This document shows positions 1-11,289 of a stretch of 64,000 nucleotides of DNA, one piece after another. Source of the DNA: Shimwellia pseudoproteus (GTDB lineage Bacteria; Pseudomonadota; Gammaproteobacteria; Enterobacterales; Enterobacteriaceae); assembly GCF_016415625.1 (NCBI RefSeq), contig NZ_WBXP01000001.1:186001-250000 (forward strand), written 5' to 3'. Position numbers and translations under genes: made by a program. The notes under the pieces are model-generated. The model worked only from the letters and a program-made list of their open reading frames with translations, was not told where the DNA came from and did not search any database. Positions within the stretch are counted from its first letter, which is position 1; the number at the start of each line of letters is the position of its first letter.

Positions 1-393
1 GTCACCGACATAAAAGTCGATCATATCCACCACAAAACCGTGCACCATACGATCGAACAAGTTGCCCAGTGCCCCGCCAATGATCAGCGCGTAAGCAATA
101 TTGTTGATCTTCTGGCTGGCTTTAGTGCGGTAAAGCAGCACCAGCAGCACCAGAGCAATGCCGATAGCAATACCGGCAAAGAACCAGCGCTGCCAGCCAT
201 CCTGCCCGGCGAGGAAGCTAAACGCCGCCCCCGGGTTATGGGCATAATGCAGGTTGAAAAACGGGATCAGCGGCCGGGTTTCATACAGCACAAAATTATC
301 CATAATCCACTGTTTGAAACCCAGATCCACTACCAGCACCAGGAGCGCCAGCCACAGCCAGCGCAGACCCGTTGAAAGAATCGGTTTACTCAT
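1..393 (-). CDS. lspA: Lipoprotein signal peptidase LspA (partial, C-terminus outside window)
   Basis: Inner-membrane aspartic peptidase (signal peptidase II) that removes the signal peptide of diacylglyceryl-modified prolipoproteins. The window holds the first 131 residues of a protein that is about 164 residues long in E. coli. Hydrophobic segments alternate with short loops, and the first catalytic aspartate is visible as D114 in the NLFDR motif. The second catalytic aspartate (FNxAD motif) lies beyond the edge. The ATG (393-391) shares one base with the ileS stop (TGATG on the minus strand), so translation is probably coupled to ileS. Third gene of the ribF-ileS-lspA operon, as in E. coli. 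Confidence 0.96.
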   Translation of the reverse strand, partial: MSKPILSTGLRWLWLALLVLVVDLGFKQWIMDNFVLYETRPLIPFFNLHYAHNPGAAFSFLAGQDGWQRWFFAGIAIGIALVLLVLLYRTKASQKINNIAYALIIGGALGNLFDRMVHGFVVDMIDFYVGD

Positions 394-3239
394 CAGGCAA
401 ACTTACGTTTTTCGCCGTCACCGGCTACGTTGCTAACACAGCGACCACAGATATCTGGGTGCTCCGCGACCTTGCCAATATCGGTGGTGAAGTGCCAGCA
501 GCGCGGGCATTTCTCACCTTCAGCTTTCTGCAAGGCAATTTTCAACCCTTTGAGCAGTTCACTCTGCTGGGCTTGTTCCGGGGCGTCGGCATAATCGGCA
601 ACCTGAGCCCCGGAGGTCAACAGAACAAATCGCAGCTCGTCATCAAGGCTCAGCAGCTTCGCTTTCAGGTCCGGCTCGGCATACAGCGTGACGGCGGCAC
701 CCAGGGAGCCCCCTACCAGCTTGTCGGCGCGGGCCTGTTCAATCACCTTGTTCACTTCACCACGCACTTCGAGCAAGGTTTCCCAGAACGCGTCGTTCAT
801 CGCTTCGCTGTCGGCCAGGCCAAACAGGCCCTCATACCATTCACCGGTGAAGACATATTTCTCGCGGTTGCCCGGCAGGTAACCCCAGACTTCATCGGCG
901 GTGAAAGACATGATCGGCGCCATCCAGCGCACCAGCGCTTCGGCAATGTGGTACAGCGCGGTCTGGCAGCTGCGGCGCGCCACGCTGTCCGCTTTAGCGG
1001 TGTACTGGCGATCCTTGATGATATCCAGATAGAACGATCCCATTTCGACGGAGCAGAAGCGCATCAGGCGCTGTACCACTTCGTGGAAATCGTAGCTTTC
1101 ATAGGATTTGATAATGTCCGCCTGGGCTTCGAGGGCGCAGCCTACTGCCCAGCGATCCAGCACCACCATCTCTTCCGGTTTCACCATGTCTTTCACCGGA
1201 TCAAACCCGTTCAGGTTGGCCAGCAGGAAACGCGCGGTGTTACGGATACGGCGATATGCATCGGCGGAGCGTTTGAGGATCTCGTCAGACACGGCCATTT
1301 CGCCGGTGTAATCGGTAGACGCCACCCACAGGCGCAGAATATCCGCGCCCAGTTTGTTCATCACATCCTGCGGGCTAACGGTGTTACCGATAGATTTGGA
1401 CATTTTACGGCCCTGGCCATCAACGGTGAAACCGTGGGTCAGCACCTGGCGGTACGGGGCTTTGCCTTTCATGGCAACGCTGATCATCAGGGAGGACATA
1501 AACCAGCCGCGGTGCTGGTCAGAACCTTCCAGGTACATATCCGCCGAGTGGCCGTTAAATTCCGGACGCGCATCCACCACAGAGTAGCTGGTAGATCCAG
1601 AGTCAAACCATACGTCCAGGGTATCCGGCACTTTCACCCAGTTGTCGGCGTCATCACCCAGAATGTCCCGCTGATCCAGATCCCACCAGGCCTGAATACC
1701 GTCTTTCTCAACCCGTTTAGCGACTTCTTCCATCAGCTCAACGGTGCGCGGGTGCAGCTCTTCGGTGTCTTTATGCACGAACAGCGACATCGGCACGCCC
1801 CAGGTACGCTGGCGGGAGATACACCAGTCCGGGCGGTTAGCCACCATGTTTTCAATGCGCGCTTTACCCCATGCCGGGATCCACCCGCTAAGATTATCTT
1901 TCGCCAGCCCTTCTTGCTCGATGCGGTCAATCTCTTTTAGCGAGTTAATCCGCAGGCCTTTCTGGTCCATACTCACGAACCACTGCGGGGTGGCGCGGAA
2001 GATAATCGGCGTTTTGTGGCGCCAGCAGCACGGGTAGCTGTGCTGCATTTTTTCAACGTGCAGCAGTGCGCCCTTCTCGCGCAGCAGTTCAACGATCAGA
2101 TCGTTGGCTTTAAAGACATTAAGCCCATCCAGCGTCGGATAGGTGCCCGGCAGGTAAGTGCCGTCTGGCCCTACCGGATTAGCGATTTCGAGGCCGTATT
2201 TCAGGCTGATGGTGTAGTCATCCGGGCCGTGACCACCGGCGGTATGCACCGCACCGGTCCCTGCATCCAGGGTGACATGCTCGCCCAGAATGGCCGGGAC
2301 ATCGAAGCCCATAAACGGGTGCGTAAAGCGCAACAGCTCCAGCTGAGCACCTTTTACGGTGCCGAGGATCTGGCCGGACAGCCCGGTGCGTTTCATCACG
2401 CTGTCCACCAAATCGCTGGCGAGGATCAGCGCCTGGCCGTCAACCTGCACCAGGGCGTAGTCGATATCCGCATGCAGCGAGATAGCGCGGTTAGCCGGTA
2501 AGGTCCACGGGGTGGTGGTCCAGATAACCATCGCGATCGGGCCGTTAACGTTGTCCACCCCAAAGGCGGTTTTCACCGCGGCCTGGTCTACGGCACGGAA
2601 CGCCACGTCAATAGAAGGGGAGACTTTGTCATAGTATTCCACTTCGGCTTCGGCCAGCGCAGAGCGGCAGTCGATACACCAGTGCACCGGCTTCGCCCCT
2701 TTGTGCAGGTGGCCGTTGGCAATGATTTTGCTCAGTGCGCGGATGATGTTGGCTTCGGTATCGAAGTCCATGGTCAGATACGGGTGCTGCCAGTCACCCA
2801 GCACGCCCAGACGGATAAAGTCCTGGCGCTGGCCGTCAACCTGAGCGGCGGCATATTCCCGGCACTTGGCGCGAAATTCTGCGGCGGTAAATTTTTCCCC
2901 CGGCTTGCCGTATTGTTGTTCAACTTTCAGCTCGATAGGCAGGCCGTGGCAGTCCCACCCCGGGATATACGGTGAGTCGTATCCGGACAGGGTTTTAGAC
3001 TTAATAATAATATCTTTCAGAATCTTGTTAACTGAGTGACCAATATGAATGCTGCCGTTCGCATAAGGAGGGCCATCATGCAGAATGAAGGATTTTTTAC
3101 CCTTCTTGGCGTTACGAATGATTTGGTACAGGCCGTCGTCATTCCAGCGCGCCAGCATATCCGGTTCGCGCTTGGCGAGATCGCCGCGCATCGGGAACCC
3201 TGTTTCCGGCAAATTCAGGGTAGATTTATAGTCACTCAT
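393..3239 (-). CDS. ileS: Isoleucyl-tRNA synthetase
   Basis: Cytoplasmic class I aminoacyl-tRNA synthetase that charges tRNA-Ile and edits misactivated valine. At 948 residues it is close to the 938 of E. coli IleS. The signature HIGH is at residues 65-68, the KMSKS loop is present ([11 protein letters not shown]), and the C-terminus carries a zinc-binding cysteine set (CPRCW ... CGRC). The insert between the Rossmann halves, with its TTTPWTLP motif, is the editing domain. It lies 30 bp downstream of ribF and overlaps lspA by one base, so all three are probably co-transcribed. Confidence 0.98.
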   Translation of the reverse strand: MSDYKSTLNLPETGFPMRGDLAKREPDMLARWNDDGLYQIIRNAKKGKKSFILHDGPPYANGSIHIGHSVNKILKDIIIKSKTLSGYDSPYIPGWDCHGLPIELKVEQQYGKPGEKFTAAEFRAKCREYAAAQVDGQRQDFIRLGVLGDWQHPYLTMDFDTEANIIRALSKIIANGHLHKGAKPVHWCIDCRSALAEAEVEYYDKVSPSIDVAFRAVDQAAVKTAFGVDNVNGPIAMVIWTTTPWTLPANRAISLHADIDYALVQVDGQALILASDLVDSVMKRTGLSGQILGTVKGAQLELLRFTHPFMGFDVPAILGEHVTLDAGTGAVHTAGGHGPDDYTISLKYGLEIANPVGPDGTYLPGTYPTLDGLNVFKANDLIVELLREKGALLHVEKMQHSYPCCWRHKTPIIFRATPQWFVSMDQKGLRINSLKEIDRIEQEGLAKDNLSGWIPAWGKARIENMVANRPDWCISRQRTWGVPMSLFVHKDTEELHPRTVELMEEVAKRVEKDGIQAWWDLDQRDILGDDADNWVKVPDTLDVWFDSGSTSYSVVDARPEFNGHSADMYLEGSDQHRGWFMSSLMISVAMKGKAPYRQVLTHGFTVDGQGRKMSKSIGNTVSPQDVMNKLGADILRLWVASTDYTGEMAVSDEILKRSADAYRRIRNTARFLLANLNGFDPVKDMVKPEEMVVLDRWAVGCALEAQADIIKSYESYDFHEVVQRLMRFCSVEMGSFYLDIIKDRQYTAKADSVARRSCQTALYHIAEALVRWMAPIMSFTADEVWGYLPGNREKYVFTGEWYEGLFGLADSEAMNDAFWETLLEVRGEVNKVIEQARADKLVGGSLGAAVTLYAEPDLKAKLLSLDDELRFVLLTSGAQVADYADAPEQAQQSELLKGLKIALQKAEGEKCPRCWHFTTDIGKVAEHPDICGRCVSNVAGDGEKRKFA

Positions 3240-3269
3240 CAGATTCTCGGTTCCGTATTTCGGTGTTAA

Positions 3270-4226
3270 TTAATAGCTCTGGCAGTCGTTAGCCGGGGGC
3301 TGCAGCCCAAAAAAATCCCGGGCTGTTTCCACATCTCTGGCGATTTGCGCTTTCAGCTCATCCAGGGAAGCAAACCGCTGCTCGTTGCGAATTTTTTTCC
3401 GCAATATCACATCAATATGCTGCCCGTAGAGGTCCATTACCACATCCAGTAAGTGAACCTCCAGTTGCTGGCGCATACCGGACACCGTTGGTCGGGTACC
3501 GATATTGGCCACGCCGGGGATCGCCTGACCCCAGGGACCGATAACTTCAACCGCAAATACCCCTTTTACCGGGGAGACCTGGCGCCGCAGCGGCAGATTT
3601 GCAGTGGGAAAGCCGATAGTACGGCCTAACTCGTCGCCGTGTACTACGCGGCCAGAAATTGTAAACGGATGCCCCAACAGACGTTCTGCCTGCTCAAGAT
3701 CATCCTGTTGTAGCGCCTGGCGAACGGCCGTGCTGCTAATACGCATTCCGCTGTGGCAAAATGTCTGGGTACTGGCGACCTGGAAGCCATATTCCACTCC
3801 CGCCTTCTGTAATAACAAGAAATCCCCCTGACGACCAGCGCCAAATCGGAAATCATCGCCAATGGCCAGAAATTGTACCCCCAGGGTTTTCACCAGCAGG
3901 TCGCTGACGAAGCTTTGCGCCGTCAGTGCAGCAAAGCGGCGATCAAAATGCACACAGAGCACATAATCCACACCGCATTCCGCCAGATAGCGGAGCTTTT
4001 CCCGTAACCGGCTCAACCGTGCGGGGGCTTTCTCTGCCGCAAACAATTCGAGCGGTTGGGGCTCAAAAATCATGACCATTACCGGCAACCCACGGGCATC
4101 GCCTTGCGCGCGCAGGGCTTTTAGCAAAGCCTGGTGCCCGCGGTGGACGCCGTCAAAGTTACCAATGGTCAGTACACAGCCGTGGTGGGCCGGACAAAGA
4201 TTATGTATGCCGCGTATCAGCTTCAT
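3270..4226 (-). CDS. ribF: Bifunctional riboflavin kinase / FAD synthetase
   Basis: Converts riboflavin to FMN and FMN to FAD in the cytoplasm. It has 318 residues (E. coli 313) and near-identical sequence blocks. The N-terminal nucleotidyltransferase domain shows GNFDGVHRGH, which contains the GxHxGH-like adenylyl-transfer motif. The C-terminal flavokinase domain shows GRTIGFPTANL followed by GVFAVEV and GVANIGTRPTV. It is the first gene of the leftward ribF-ileS-lspA operon and diverges from rpsT. E. coli has the small yaaY gene in the ribF-rpsT gap; no counterpart is seen here. Confidence 0.98.
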   Translation of the reverse strand: MKLIRGIHNLCPAHHGCVLTIGNFDGVHRGHQALLKALRAQGDARGLPVMVMIFEPQPLELFAAEKAPARLSRLREKLRYLAECGVDYVLCVHFDRRFAALTAQSFVSDLLVKTLGVQFLAIGDDFRFGAGRQGDFLLLQKAGVEYGFQVASTQTFCHSGMRISSTAVRQALQQDDLEQAERLLGHPFTISGRVVHGDELGRTIGFPTANLPLRRQVSPVKGVFAVEVIGPWGQAIPGVANIGTRPTVSGMRQQLEVHLLDVVMDLYGQHIDVILRKKIRNEQRFASLDELKAQIARDVETARDFFGLQPPANDCQSY

Positions 4227-4816
<590 letters not shown>

Positions 4817-4839
4817 TCGCCTGTTCGTTGTGCTTTGAT

Positions 4840-4867
4840 AAAAAAACCCGCTCAGGCGGGTTTTTTT
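4840..4867 (+). terminator. Rho-independent terminator after rpsT
   Basis: Stem CCCGC (4847-4851), loop TCAG, stem GCGGG (4856-4860), flanked by seven A and seven T. The symmetry means it could also act on leftward transcripts from nhaR, which converges from the right. Confidence 0.9.
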
Positions 4868-4931
4868 ATGTCTGGCGTTCGCTCATCACCACACCGCCAC
4901 GCGCCATCCGCGCGCGCCGTGTGGGCAATAC

Positions 4932-5849
4932 TCAGTTATCCTGCTCCGCGCTGCCTGGTGCAAACAACGCCCGGTAATCCCGGTTACAAATCCGCTGCAC
5001 CGCCGGGTGCTGAATCATCCGCTCAGCAAAAATCGCGTGGTACTCTTCCATTACATTATCCACCCGCCCGATTTCCACCATGCTGTCGTCATCGTAAAAA
5101 TCGTTATGGTATAGGGTCGGCGCGACAAAAATCGCATTATGGGCCGTCCCGAAGGCTTTCATCAGCGCCGCGTCATCAAACTCGCCGAGGATCTGCACGT
5201 TCAGCCCCTGGGAGTTAATCCAGTTGAGCAATTTACGGCCCAGCATTGAACGGCGGCCGGGGATCAGCAAGCGCCGCTCCTCCAGGCAGGCCGGGAAGGG
5301 TTTTTCCGGCGCCGGAGTACGGCTCCAGAAACTGACGCTACACTCGCCAATCTTCACGGAAAACAGCCCTTCCTGCTGGGTGGAATCAATGGCGCAGTCG
5401 GAAATAATCATATCCAGCTTGTGCTGGCTTAGCTGCTCCAGCAGCAGCTCATGGGTAGACTCAAAACAGCGTAAGTGGATTTGCTCATCGTCGGTTACCG
5501 CGCCGTCCAGCACCCGGCTGACCAGGTGCTTGGACAGTGCATCTGCCACGCCAACATCAAAAATCAGGTGGGACTCTTTGCGGTAGTTAACGATATCCAG
5601 CATCTCCTGGCTGAGGGTAAACATCCGGTCCGCATAGCGGTATACCAGTTGCCCCAGCTCCGAAGGCTCCAGCCCCCTGCCCTTGCGTTTAAACAGTTTG
5701 CCCTGTAAGCGAGCTTCCAGAGCCTTAATCTGGCCGGTAATGGTTTGTGGGGTCAGATACAGCGCCTCTGCGGCACCGACCACAGACCCTTCCCGGCACA
5801 CGTGCCAAAAGTAATAAAGATGATTGTAATTAATATGCGACATCGACAT
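4932..5849 (-). CDS. nhaR: LysR-type activator of nhaA, NhaR
   Basis: Transcriptional activator that responds to sodium and switches on nhaA in E. coli. It has 305 residues (E. coli 301). The N-terminal winged helix-turn-helix (about residues 6-65, including [20 protein letters not shown]) is nearly unchanged, followed by the LysR effector-binding domain. It lies 9 bp downstream of nhaA in the same direction, so the two form an operon. A second ATG two codons in is possible, but the first matches the E. coli N-terminus. Unlike E. coli K-12, no IS1 lies between it and rpsT. Confidence 0.97.
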   Translation of the reverse strand: MSMSHINYNHLYYFWHVCREGSVVGAAEALYLTPQTITGQIKALEARLQGKLFKRKGRGLEPSELGQLVYRYADRMFTLSQEMLDIVNYRKESHLIFDVGVADALSKHLVSRVLDGAVTDDEQIHLRCFESTHELLLEQLSQHKLDMIISDCAIDSTQQEGLFSVKIGECSVSFWSRTPAPEKPFPACLEERRLLIPGRRSMLGRKLLNWINSQGLNVQILGEFDDAALMKAFGTAHNAIFVAPTLYHNDFYDDDSMVEIGRVDNVMEEYHAIFAERMIQHPAVQRICNRDYRALFAPGSAEQDN

Positions 5850-5858
5850 GGCTCCCTG

Positions 5859-7034
5859 CTATGTACGTTCAGCGCGTGATAAACGGCACTTGAGCAAACT
5901 GTATCCGGCCACGGCGGCCAATAACGACCCCACCAGAATCCCCAGCTTCGCCTGGGTCAACAAGTGCGGGTCCACGCTGGCAAAGGCCAGGGTGGAGATA
6001 AAAATCGACATGGTAAAACCAATACCGCACAGCACCCCCACGGCAACAATATCGCTAAACCGGGCGCCATGAGGCAGTGATGCCCATTTGAGTTTAATCG
6101 CCAGCCAGCAGAACAGGCTGATCCCTAATGGCTTACCGAGCAACAAGCCGCCGATGATACCGGCAGGCAGAATTGACCCCAGCTCACCAAAGGATACCCC
6201 CTGCAACGATACACCGGCATTGGCAAAGGCAAACAGCGGCAGAATGACAAAGGCCACCCACGGATGCAGCACATGTTCCAGGGCTGCGGACGGCGAATGG
6301 CCGTTTTTCTTTTTCAACGGAATAAAGAACCCGATAATCACCCCGGCCAGCGTGGCGTGAACCCCGGACTTCAGCACAGCCACCCACAATACCAGCCCAA
6401 CCAGCAGATAGACGTCGACCCGCCGCACATTAAAGAGATTGAGCACTGCCAGCGCCACTATCGCAACTGCCGCTACCGCTAACGACAACGCCGATAACTC
6501 GTGGGTATAGAACAGCGCGATGATAACAATCGCCCCGAGGTCATCAATGATCGCCAGCGCCATCAAAAATACTTTCAGGCTCAGGGGGACCCGGCTCCCC
6601 AGCAACGCCAGAACCCCGAGGGCAAACGCGATATCCGTGGCTGCCGGAATCGCCCAGCCGCTGCGGGTTATCGGATCGGCCGCGTTAAATGCCAGATAAA
6701 TCAGCGCCGGCACCAGCATACCGCCAATGGCAGCCAGCACCGGGAAAATGGCCTGCCGACGACTGGCCAGGGAACCAAACATCATTTCCCGTTTAATTTC
6801 GAGGCCAATCAACAAGAAGAAAATCGCCATTAAGGCGTCATTGACCCAATGTAACAGGTTTTTATTAATTTCCAGCGCCCCAAACTGCATAACGACCGGA
6901 ATATCCAAAAACGCCTGATCCCCCCGGGCGGTCCACGGGAGATTGGCCATCAGCATGGCCAGTACCGCGGCAATAATTAGTACGATGCCAGAAGAAATAT
7001 CACTTTTAAAAAACCGAGCCAGGCATTTTATCAT
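5859..7034 (-). CDS. nhaA: Na+/H+ antiporter NhaA
   Basis: Inner-membrane electrogenic antiporter that exports sodium in exchange for protons and is important in salt and alkaline pH. It has 391 residues (E. coli 388) with about twelve hydrophobic segments. The ion-binding aspartates are visible as D164-D165 in AIIDDLGA, with D134 in [11 protein letters not shown]; they match E. coli D163, D164 and D133. The ATG start at 7034 gives an N-terminus aligned with the E. coli protein. First gene of nhaA-nhaR. Confidence 0.97.
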   Translation of the reverse strand: MIKCLARFFKSDISSGIVLIIAAVLAMLMANLPWTARGDQAFLDIPVVMQFGALEINKNLLHWVNDALMAIFFLLIGLEIKREMMFGSLASRRQAIFPVLAAIGGMLVPALIYLAFNAADPITRSGWAIPAATDIAFALGVLALLGSRVPLSLKVFLMALAIIDDLGAIVIIALFYTHELSALSLAVAAVAIVALAVLNLFNVRRVDVYLLVGLVLWVAVLKSGVHATLAGVIIGFFIPLKKKNGHSPSAALEHVLHPWVAFVILPLFAFANAGVSLQGVSFGELGSILPAGIIGGLLLGKPLGISLFCWLAIKLKWASLPHGARFSDIVAVGVLCGIGFTMSIFISTLAFASVDPHLLTQAKLGILVGSLLAAVAGYSLLKCRLSRAERT

Positions 7035-7395
7035 TATCTACATCCACCTCATTTACTTCGGATTTTTCGATAATAGACCAATAACTAACTCGACAAAATC
7101 AGCTTATTTAGCGTAATGAGATCGTAAAAACCGAAATATAACCACAGCGCTGCGTTAATGGTTATCGCAGCACAACCTCAATAGTTGTGAATCAACGCAA
7201 GCTCTATGGTTTATTATATTTAGGCGATAAATTTCTAATGGATTGATAGTTAATATTTTTTAGTGAAACAAATCGCTAATAATCGCCCAAATTAGAGGAA
7301 TAAGTATCCACACTATCAATCGGTGTTATTTTTCCGAATGGTACACGTCCGGGATCTGAACCAACAGCCCCAGGCGTTAACCTGGCCGGAATGAA
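7035..7395. other. AT-rich nhaA upstream region
   Basis: About 360 bp between nhaA and the dnaJ terminator. It is clearly AT-richer than its surroundings, especially 7080-7310, and should contain the NhaR-dependent nhaA promoter. E. coli K-12 carries the mokC/hokC toxin region here; I see no comparable open frame. I could not place a specific operator. Confidence 0.5.
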
Positions 7396-7428
7396 AAATA
7401 AAAAGGCCCGGAACAGATGTCCGGGCCG
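7396..7428 (-). terminator. Terminator of the dnaK-dnaJ operon
   Basis: Read leftward, a perfect 8-bp stem GGCCCGGA/TCCGGGCC (7405-7412 and 7420-7427) with a 7-nt loop is followed by TTTTTATTTTT. It starts about 25 bp after the dnaJ stop codon. Confidence 0.9.
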
Positions 7429-7452
7429 GGAGCGCGATATGATACCAGCGGA

Positions 7453-8592
7453 TTAGCGGGTCAAATCGTCAAAGAACTTTTTAACCCCGTCGAAGAAGCT
7501 CTTAGAGCGCGGGCTGTTGTTTTCGCCGGTGGGGCCGCCGAAACTGTCTTGCAACTCTTGCAGCAGTTTTTTCTGCTTCTCATTCAGGCTGACCGGGGTT
7601 TCAACCACCACGCGGCACAGCAGGTCACCCTGAGCGCCACCGCGGACAGATTTAACCCCTTTGCCGCGCATGCGGAACAGTTTACCGGTCTGGGTTTCAG
7701 ACGGCACTTTCAGGTTCACACGGCCATCCAGGGTCGGCACTTCAATTTCACCACCCAGAGCTGCCATGGTGAAGTTAATCGGCACTTCGCAGTACAGGTT
7801 ATTACCTTCGCGCTCAAAAATCGGGTGCTGTTTTACCTGAACCTGAACGTACAAATCGCCAGACGGCGCACCCTGCTCGCCCGCTTCGCCCTCACCGGAC
7901 AGACGGATACGGTCACCGGTGTCGACCCCGGCAGGGATTTTCACTGACAGGGTTTTGTTTTTCTCAACCCGGCCATGTCCATGACATTTGTTGCACGGAT
8001 CTTTGATGATAGTACCGCGGCCCTGGCAGTGCGGACACGCCTGCTGCACGGTAAAGAAACCCTGACGCATCTGTACCTGGCCCGCCCCGTGACAGGTCGG
8101 GCAGGTCTGCGGTTTGGAGCCAGCCTTCGCGCCGCTACCGTGGCAAACATCGCACTCTTCCAGGGTCGGAATACGAATTTCTTTGGTCACCCCGCGGACA
8201 GCCTCTTCGAGGGTTAACTCCATGTTGTAGCGCAGGTCTGCACCACGGGCTGCGCGCTGGCGGCGTCCGCCACCGAAAATATCACCAAAGACATCACCGA
8301 AGATATCGCCAAAATCAGCGCCGCCGCCAAAACCACCGCCGAAGCCGCCGCCGCCCATACCACCCTGTTCAAAGGCGGCGTGGCCGTACTGATCATAAGC
8401 GGCGCGTTTCTGATCATCAGTCAGAATTTCGTAGGCTTCTTTTACTTCTTTAAATTTGGTTTCGGCGTCTTTATCTCCCTGGTTACGGTCCGGGTGATAT
8501 TTCATTGCCAGGCGCTTATAGGCCTTTTTAATCTCACGCTCTTCTGCGGTTTTGGAAACGCCTAAAACCTCGTAGTAGTCTCTCTTCGCCAT
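7453..8592 (-). CDS. dnaJ: Co-chaperone DnaJ (Hsp40)
   Basis: Stimulates DnaK ATPase and delivers unfolded clients. It has 379 residues (E. coli 376). The J domain has HPD at residues 33-35. A Gly/Phe-rich linker with many GGGF repeats follows. Then come four CxxCxGxG zinc-finger repeats ([32 protein letters not shown]) and the C-terminal substrate-binding domain. It is the second gene of the dnaK operon, with an unusually long 223-bp gap that contains a large hairpin. Confidence 0.98.
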   Translation of the reverse strand: MAKRDYYEVLGVSKTAEEREIKKAYKRLAMKYHPDRNQGDKDAETKFKEVKEAYEILTDDQKRAAYDQYGHAAFEQGGMGGGGFGGGFGGGADFGDIFGDVFGDIFGGGRRQRAARGADLRYNMELTLEEAVRGVTKEIRIPTLEECDVCHGSGAKAGSKPQTCPTCHGAGQVQMRQGFFTVQQACPHCQGRGTIIKDPCNKCHGHGRVEKNKTLSVKIPAGVDTGDRIRLSGEGEAGEQGAPSGDLYVQVQVKQHPIFEREGNNLYCEVPINFTMAALGGEIEVPTLDGRVNLKVPSETQTGKLFRMRGKGVKSVRGGAQGDLLCRVVVETPVSLNEKQKKLLQELQDSFGGPTGENNSPRSKSFFDGVKKFFDDLTR

Positions 8593-8754
8593 CTCTTTTA
8601 TCTGCCCTTTAGAGCCTGGTGCCAGGCATAGTTGTTGCTGCCAGTATTACCCGGAATGTCCGTACCGATATTGCTAACGATATGTTTCTGGAGGGAATTT
8701 CATACCGGGGCACACGCTGACAATTCAAAAGCCTGTATCCGGCTCCACATACGT

Positions 8755-8789
8755 GCACGGGCGTGGAGGAAGATCCTCTACGCCCGTGC
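8755..8789. repeat. Long hairpin in the dnaK-dnaJ gap
   Basis: GCACGGGCGTGGAGGA (8755-8770) pairs with TCCTCTACGCCCGTGC (8774-8789): a 16-bp stem with one mismatch and a 3-nt loop, 27 bp after the dnaK stop. No T-run follows in either direction, so it does not look like a standard terminator. E. coli has an 88-bp gap here, annotated with the small RNA tpke11. This hairpin may stabilise the dnaK message or lower dnaJ expression (inference). Confidence 0.7.
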
Positions 8790-8815
8790 CAGTTATCTAC
8801 CCCGCATCAGGGCGA

Positions 8816-10732
8816 TTATTTTTTATCTTTAACTTCTTCGAACTCAGCATCGACAACATCGTCATCTTTCGCCGTGTTCGCCTGTTCAGCAGAGCCACCG
8901 GCCTGCTGCTGAGCATGCTGCTGCTGAGCGATTTCCATCAGTTTCTGAGAAACTTCGGCCAGCGCCTGGATTTTCGCATCGATGTCGGCTTTATCTTCGC
9001 CTTTCAGCGAGGTTTCCAGCGCACTCAGTGCAGACTCGATAGCCGTTTTGTCGTCAGCCGGCAGTTTATCGCCAGCTTCTTCAACTTGCTTACGGGTGCT
9101 GTGCAGCAGGTGGTCGCCCTGGTTACGGGTCTGAACCAGCTCTTCGAATTTACGGTCAGACTCAGCGTTAGCTTCGGCGTCACGAACCATTTTTTCGATT
9201 TCTTTCTCATCCAGGCCGGAAGAGGCTTTGATGGTGATCTGCTGTTCTTTGCCGCTGTTTTTATCTTTCGCGGAAACATGCAGGATACCATCGGCATCGA
9301 TATCGAAGGTCACTTCGATCTGCGGCATGCCGCGCGGTGCCGGGTTAATCCCATCCAGGTTAAACTGACCCAGAGATTTGTTATCAGAAGCGCGTTTACG
9401 TTCACCCTGCAGCACGTGGATGGTTACCGCATTCTGGTTATCTTCTGCGGTAGAGAACACCTGGCTGTGCTTGGTCGGGATAGTGGTGTTCTTGTTGATA
9501 AGCGCCGTCATTACGCCGCCCATGGTTTCGATACCCAGAGACAGCGGGGTAACGTCCAGCAGCAGAACGTCTTTAACTTCACCGGTCAGTACACCACCCT
9601 GAACCGCAGCACCGATGGCCACAGCTTCATCCGGGTTCACGTCTTTACGCGGTTCTTTACCAAAGAATTCAGCCACTTTCTTCTGAACCATTGGCATACG
9701 GGTCTGACCACCCACCAGGATAACGTCGTTCACGTCAGAAACAGACAGACCGGCATCCTGCAGGGCAACTTTCAGCGGCTCGATAGAACGGTTAACCAGG
9801 TCTTCCACCAGGCTTTCCAGTTTGGCGCGAGTCACTTTAATGTTCATGTGTTTCGGACCGGTGGCATCTGCAGTGATGTACGGCAGGTTCACGTCGGTCT
9901 GTTGTGCAGAAGACAGCTCGATCTTGGCTTTTTCAGCGGCTTCTTTCAGACGCTGCATCGCCAGCGGGTCATTACGCAGGTCGATACCCTGATCTTTCTT
10001 GAATTCTTCTACCAGGTAGTTAATCAGGCGGCTGTCGAAGTCTTCACCACCCAGGTGGGTATCACCGTTGGTTGCCAGTACTTCAAAGGTTTTTTCGCCG
10101 TCAACTTCGTCGATTTCGATAATAGAGATATCGAAAGTACCACCACCAAGGTCGTATACCGCGATAGTGCGGTTACCCACTTCTTTGTCCATACCGTAAG
10201 CCAGTGCGGCTGCGGTCGGTTCGTTGATGATACGTTTTACTTCCAGACCGGCGATACGGCCAGCATCTTTGGTTGCCTGACGCTGGGCATCGTTAAAGTA
10301 AGCCGGTACGGTGATAACCGCTTCAGTTACCGGTTCACCCAGGTAATCTTCCGCCGTTTTCTTCATTTTTTTCAGCACTTCAGCAGAGATCTGCGGCGGT
10401 GCCATTTTCTGACCTTTAACATCCAGCCACGCATCGCCGTTATCAGCCGCGATGATTTTGTACGGCATGATAGAGACGTCGCGCTGTACTTCTTCATCCT
10501 GGAAGCGACGGCCAATCAGGCGTTTAATCGCAAACAGGGTGTTCTGCGGGTTTGTCACGGCCTGACGTTTAGCCGGCTGACCAACCAGAATTTCGCCATC
10601 CTGAGTATATGCAATGATAGAAGGCGTGGTGCGGTCGCCCTCGGCGTTCTCCAGCACGCGTGCTGTAGTGCCATCCATGATCGCTACACAAGAGTTGGTT
10701 GTGCCCAGGTCGATACCAATAATTTTACCCAT
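8816..10732 (-). CDS. dnaK: Molecular chaperone DnaK (Hsp70)
   Basis: ATP-driven cytoplasmic chaperone that works with DnaJ and GrpE and also controls sigma-32. It has 638 residues, the same as E. coli. The N-terminal nucleotide-binding domain opens with [12 protein letters not shown] and includes DLGGGTFD. The conserved linker around [13 protein letters not shown] leads to the substrate-binding domain and lid. The protein ends in the acidic EEVKDKK tail. The start is ATG at 10732 with GGAG upstream. Two heat-shock promoters precede it. Confidence 0.99.
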   Translation of the reverse strand: MGKIIGIDLGTTNSCVAIMDGTTARVLENAEGDRTTPSIIAYTQDGEILVGQPAKRQAVTNPQNTLFAIKRLIGRRFQDEEVQRDVSIMPYKIIAADNGDAWLDVKGQKMAPPQISAEVLKKMKKTAEDYLGEPVTEAVITVPAYFNDAQRQATKDAGRIAGLEVKRIINEPTAAALAYGMDKEVGNRTIAVYDLGGGTFDISIIEIDEVDGEKTFEVLATNGDTHLGGEDFDSRLINYLVEEFKKDQGIDLRNDPLAMQRLKEAAEKAKIELSSAQQTDVNLPYITADATGPKHMNIKVTRAKLESLVEDLVNRSIEPLKVALQDAGLSVSDVNDVILVGGQTRMPMVQKKVAEFFGKEPRKDVNPDEAVAIGAAVQGGVLTGEVKDVLLLDVTPLSLGIETMGGVMTALINKNTTIPTKHSQVFSTAEDNQNAVTIHVLQGERKRASDNKSLGQFNLDGINPAPRGMPQIEVTFDIDADGILHVSAKDKNSGKEQQITIKASSGLDEKEIEKMVRDAEANAESDRKFEELVQTRNQGDHLLHSTRKQVEEAGDKLPADDKTAIESALSALETSLKGEDKADIDAKIQALAEVSQKLMEIAQQQHAQQQAGGSAEQANTAKDDDVVDAEFEEVKDKK

Positions 10733-10780
10733 CTAAACGTCTCCACTAAAAATTTGTCACTGTTGTGATTATGAACCTGT

Positions 10781-10808
10781 AATAAGGGCGAAACCCGGTG
10801 GTTTCAAG
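10781..10808 (-). promoter_or_regulatory. dnaK heat-shock promoter, proximal (P2-like)
   Basis: Read leftward: -35 CTTGAAAC (10808-10801) and -10 region CCCTTATT (10788-10781), matching the sigma-32 pattern (CTTGAAA ... CCCCATNT) and the arrangement of E. coli dnaK P2. Confidence 0.75.
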
Positions 10809-10856
10809 CGCCCTGACATTGTTTTTTTCAGGTTCACTCACTGCGTTGACTAGAAG

Positions 10857-10886
10857 ATGGGGTCACTGTGTCTCTCATCAAGGGGG
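10857..10886 (-). promoter_or_regulatory. dnaK heat-shock promoter, distal (P1-like)
   Basis: Read leftward: CCCCTTGATGA followed by the -10 region CCCCAT (10862-10857). The -35 core CTTGAT is at 10882-10877. The sequence is nearly that of E. coli dnaK P1, a classic sigma-32 promoter. Confidence 0.85.
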
Positions 10887-11289
10887 AGAGCGTAAATTTT
10901 TTTCACCACAATACGGATCCATAATCTTCTGGCCCGCGCTATCCACGGCGTCGACTCCCGCTATCGTGCTTTTCTGTCCTCTATCAGCATGGCTGATGTT
11001 GCGCACACGCATCGAAAACCATCGCCATCCCACCGAAATACACATAACAACCACGTAACACCCATGGGGAATACCGCCGCGATTGATTGTCACCACCGGT
11101 ACAAAACATCATGTTAACTTATAAAAAAAACGTAAAAATATGAGATTAAAGTCACATAAACGAGACCTTCAATCCATTTTCATTCTAGACACGTCACTTT
11201 TTGATGATTATTATCCATCGCCCACACAGCACAAGACTTCCGTGGAATTAATGTTAAATAATCATAACAATCACTTTTCTGAGGACATC
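10887..11289. other. dnaK-satP intergenic region without yaaI/yaaW
   Basis: E. coli has yaaI, mbiA and yaaW between dnaK and satP. Here about 400 bp remain, with no convincing gene. The two overlapping open frames in it cover the promoter region and lack recognisable products. The right part, 11100-11290, is AT-rich and carries the putative CRP site of satP. Confidence 0.55.
11141..11156 (+). promoter_or_regulatory. Putative CRP site upstream of satP
   Basis: TGAGA-N6-TCACA, one base off the TGTGA-N6-TCACA consensus, about 140 bp before the satP start codon. Acetate uptake genes are typically under catabolite control, so a CRP site fits. Assignment rests on the motif alone. Confidence 0.45.

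Noticed and set aside
372-1940. A 522-codon open frame antisense to ileS.
   Set aside because: It mirrors the codon structure of ileS, has no recognisable domain, and ileS is complete on the other strand.
8753-10768. A 671-codon open frame on the plus strand, antisense to dnaK.
   Set aside because: Long antisense frames over dnaK are a known effect of its codon bias. The translation has low complexity rich in Phe, Arg and Gln, no domain, and runs over the dnaK promoters.
10798-11096. Two overlapping short frames between dnaK and satP (86 and 72 codons).
   Set aside because: Both lie over the dnaK promoter region, have no recognisable domain, and do not match YaaI or YaaW.
11140-11289. N-terminal extension of satP by 50 codons.
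   Set aside because: It has no counterpart in the family and covers the putative CRP site. GAGGA and the conserved N-terminus mark the start at 11290.
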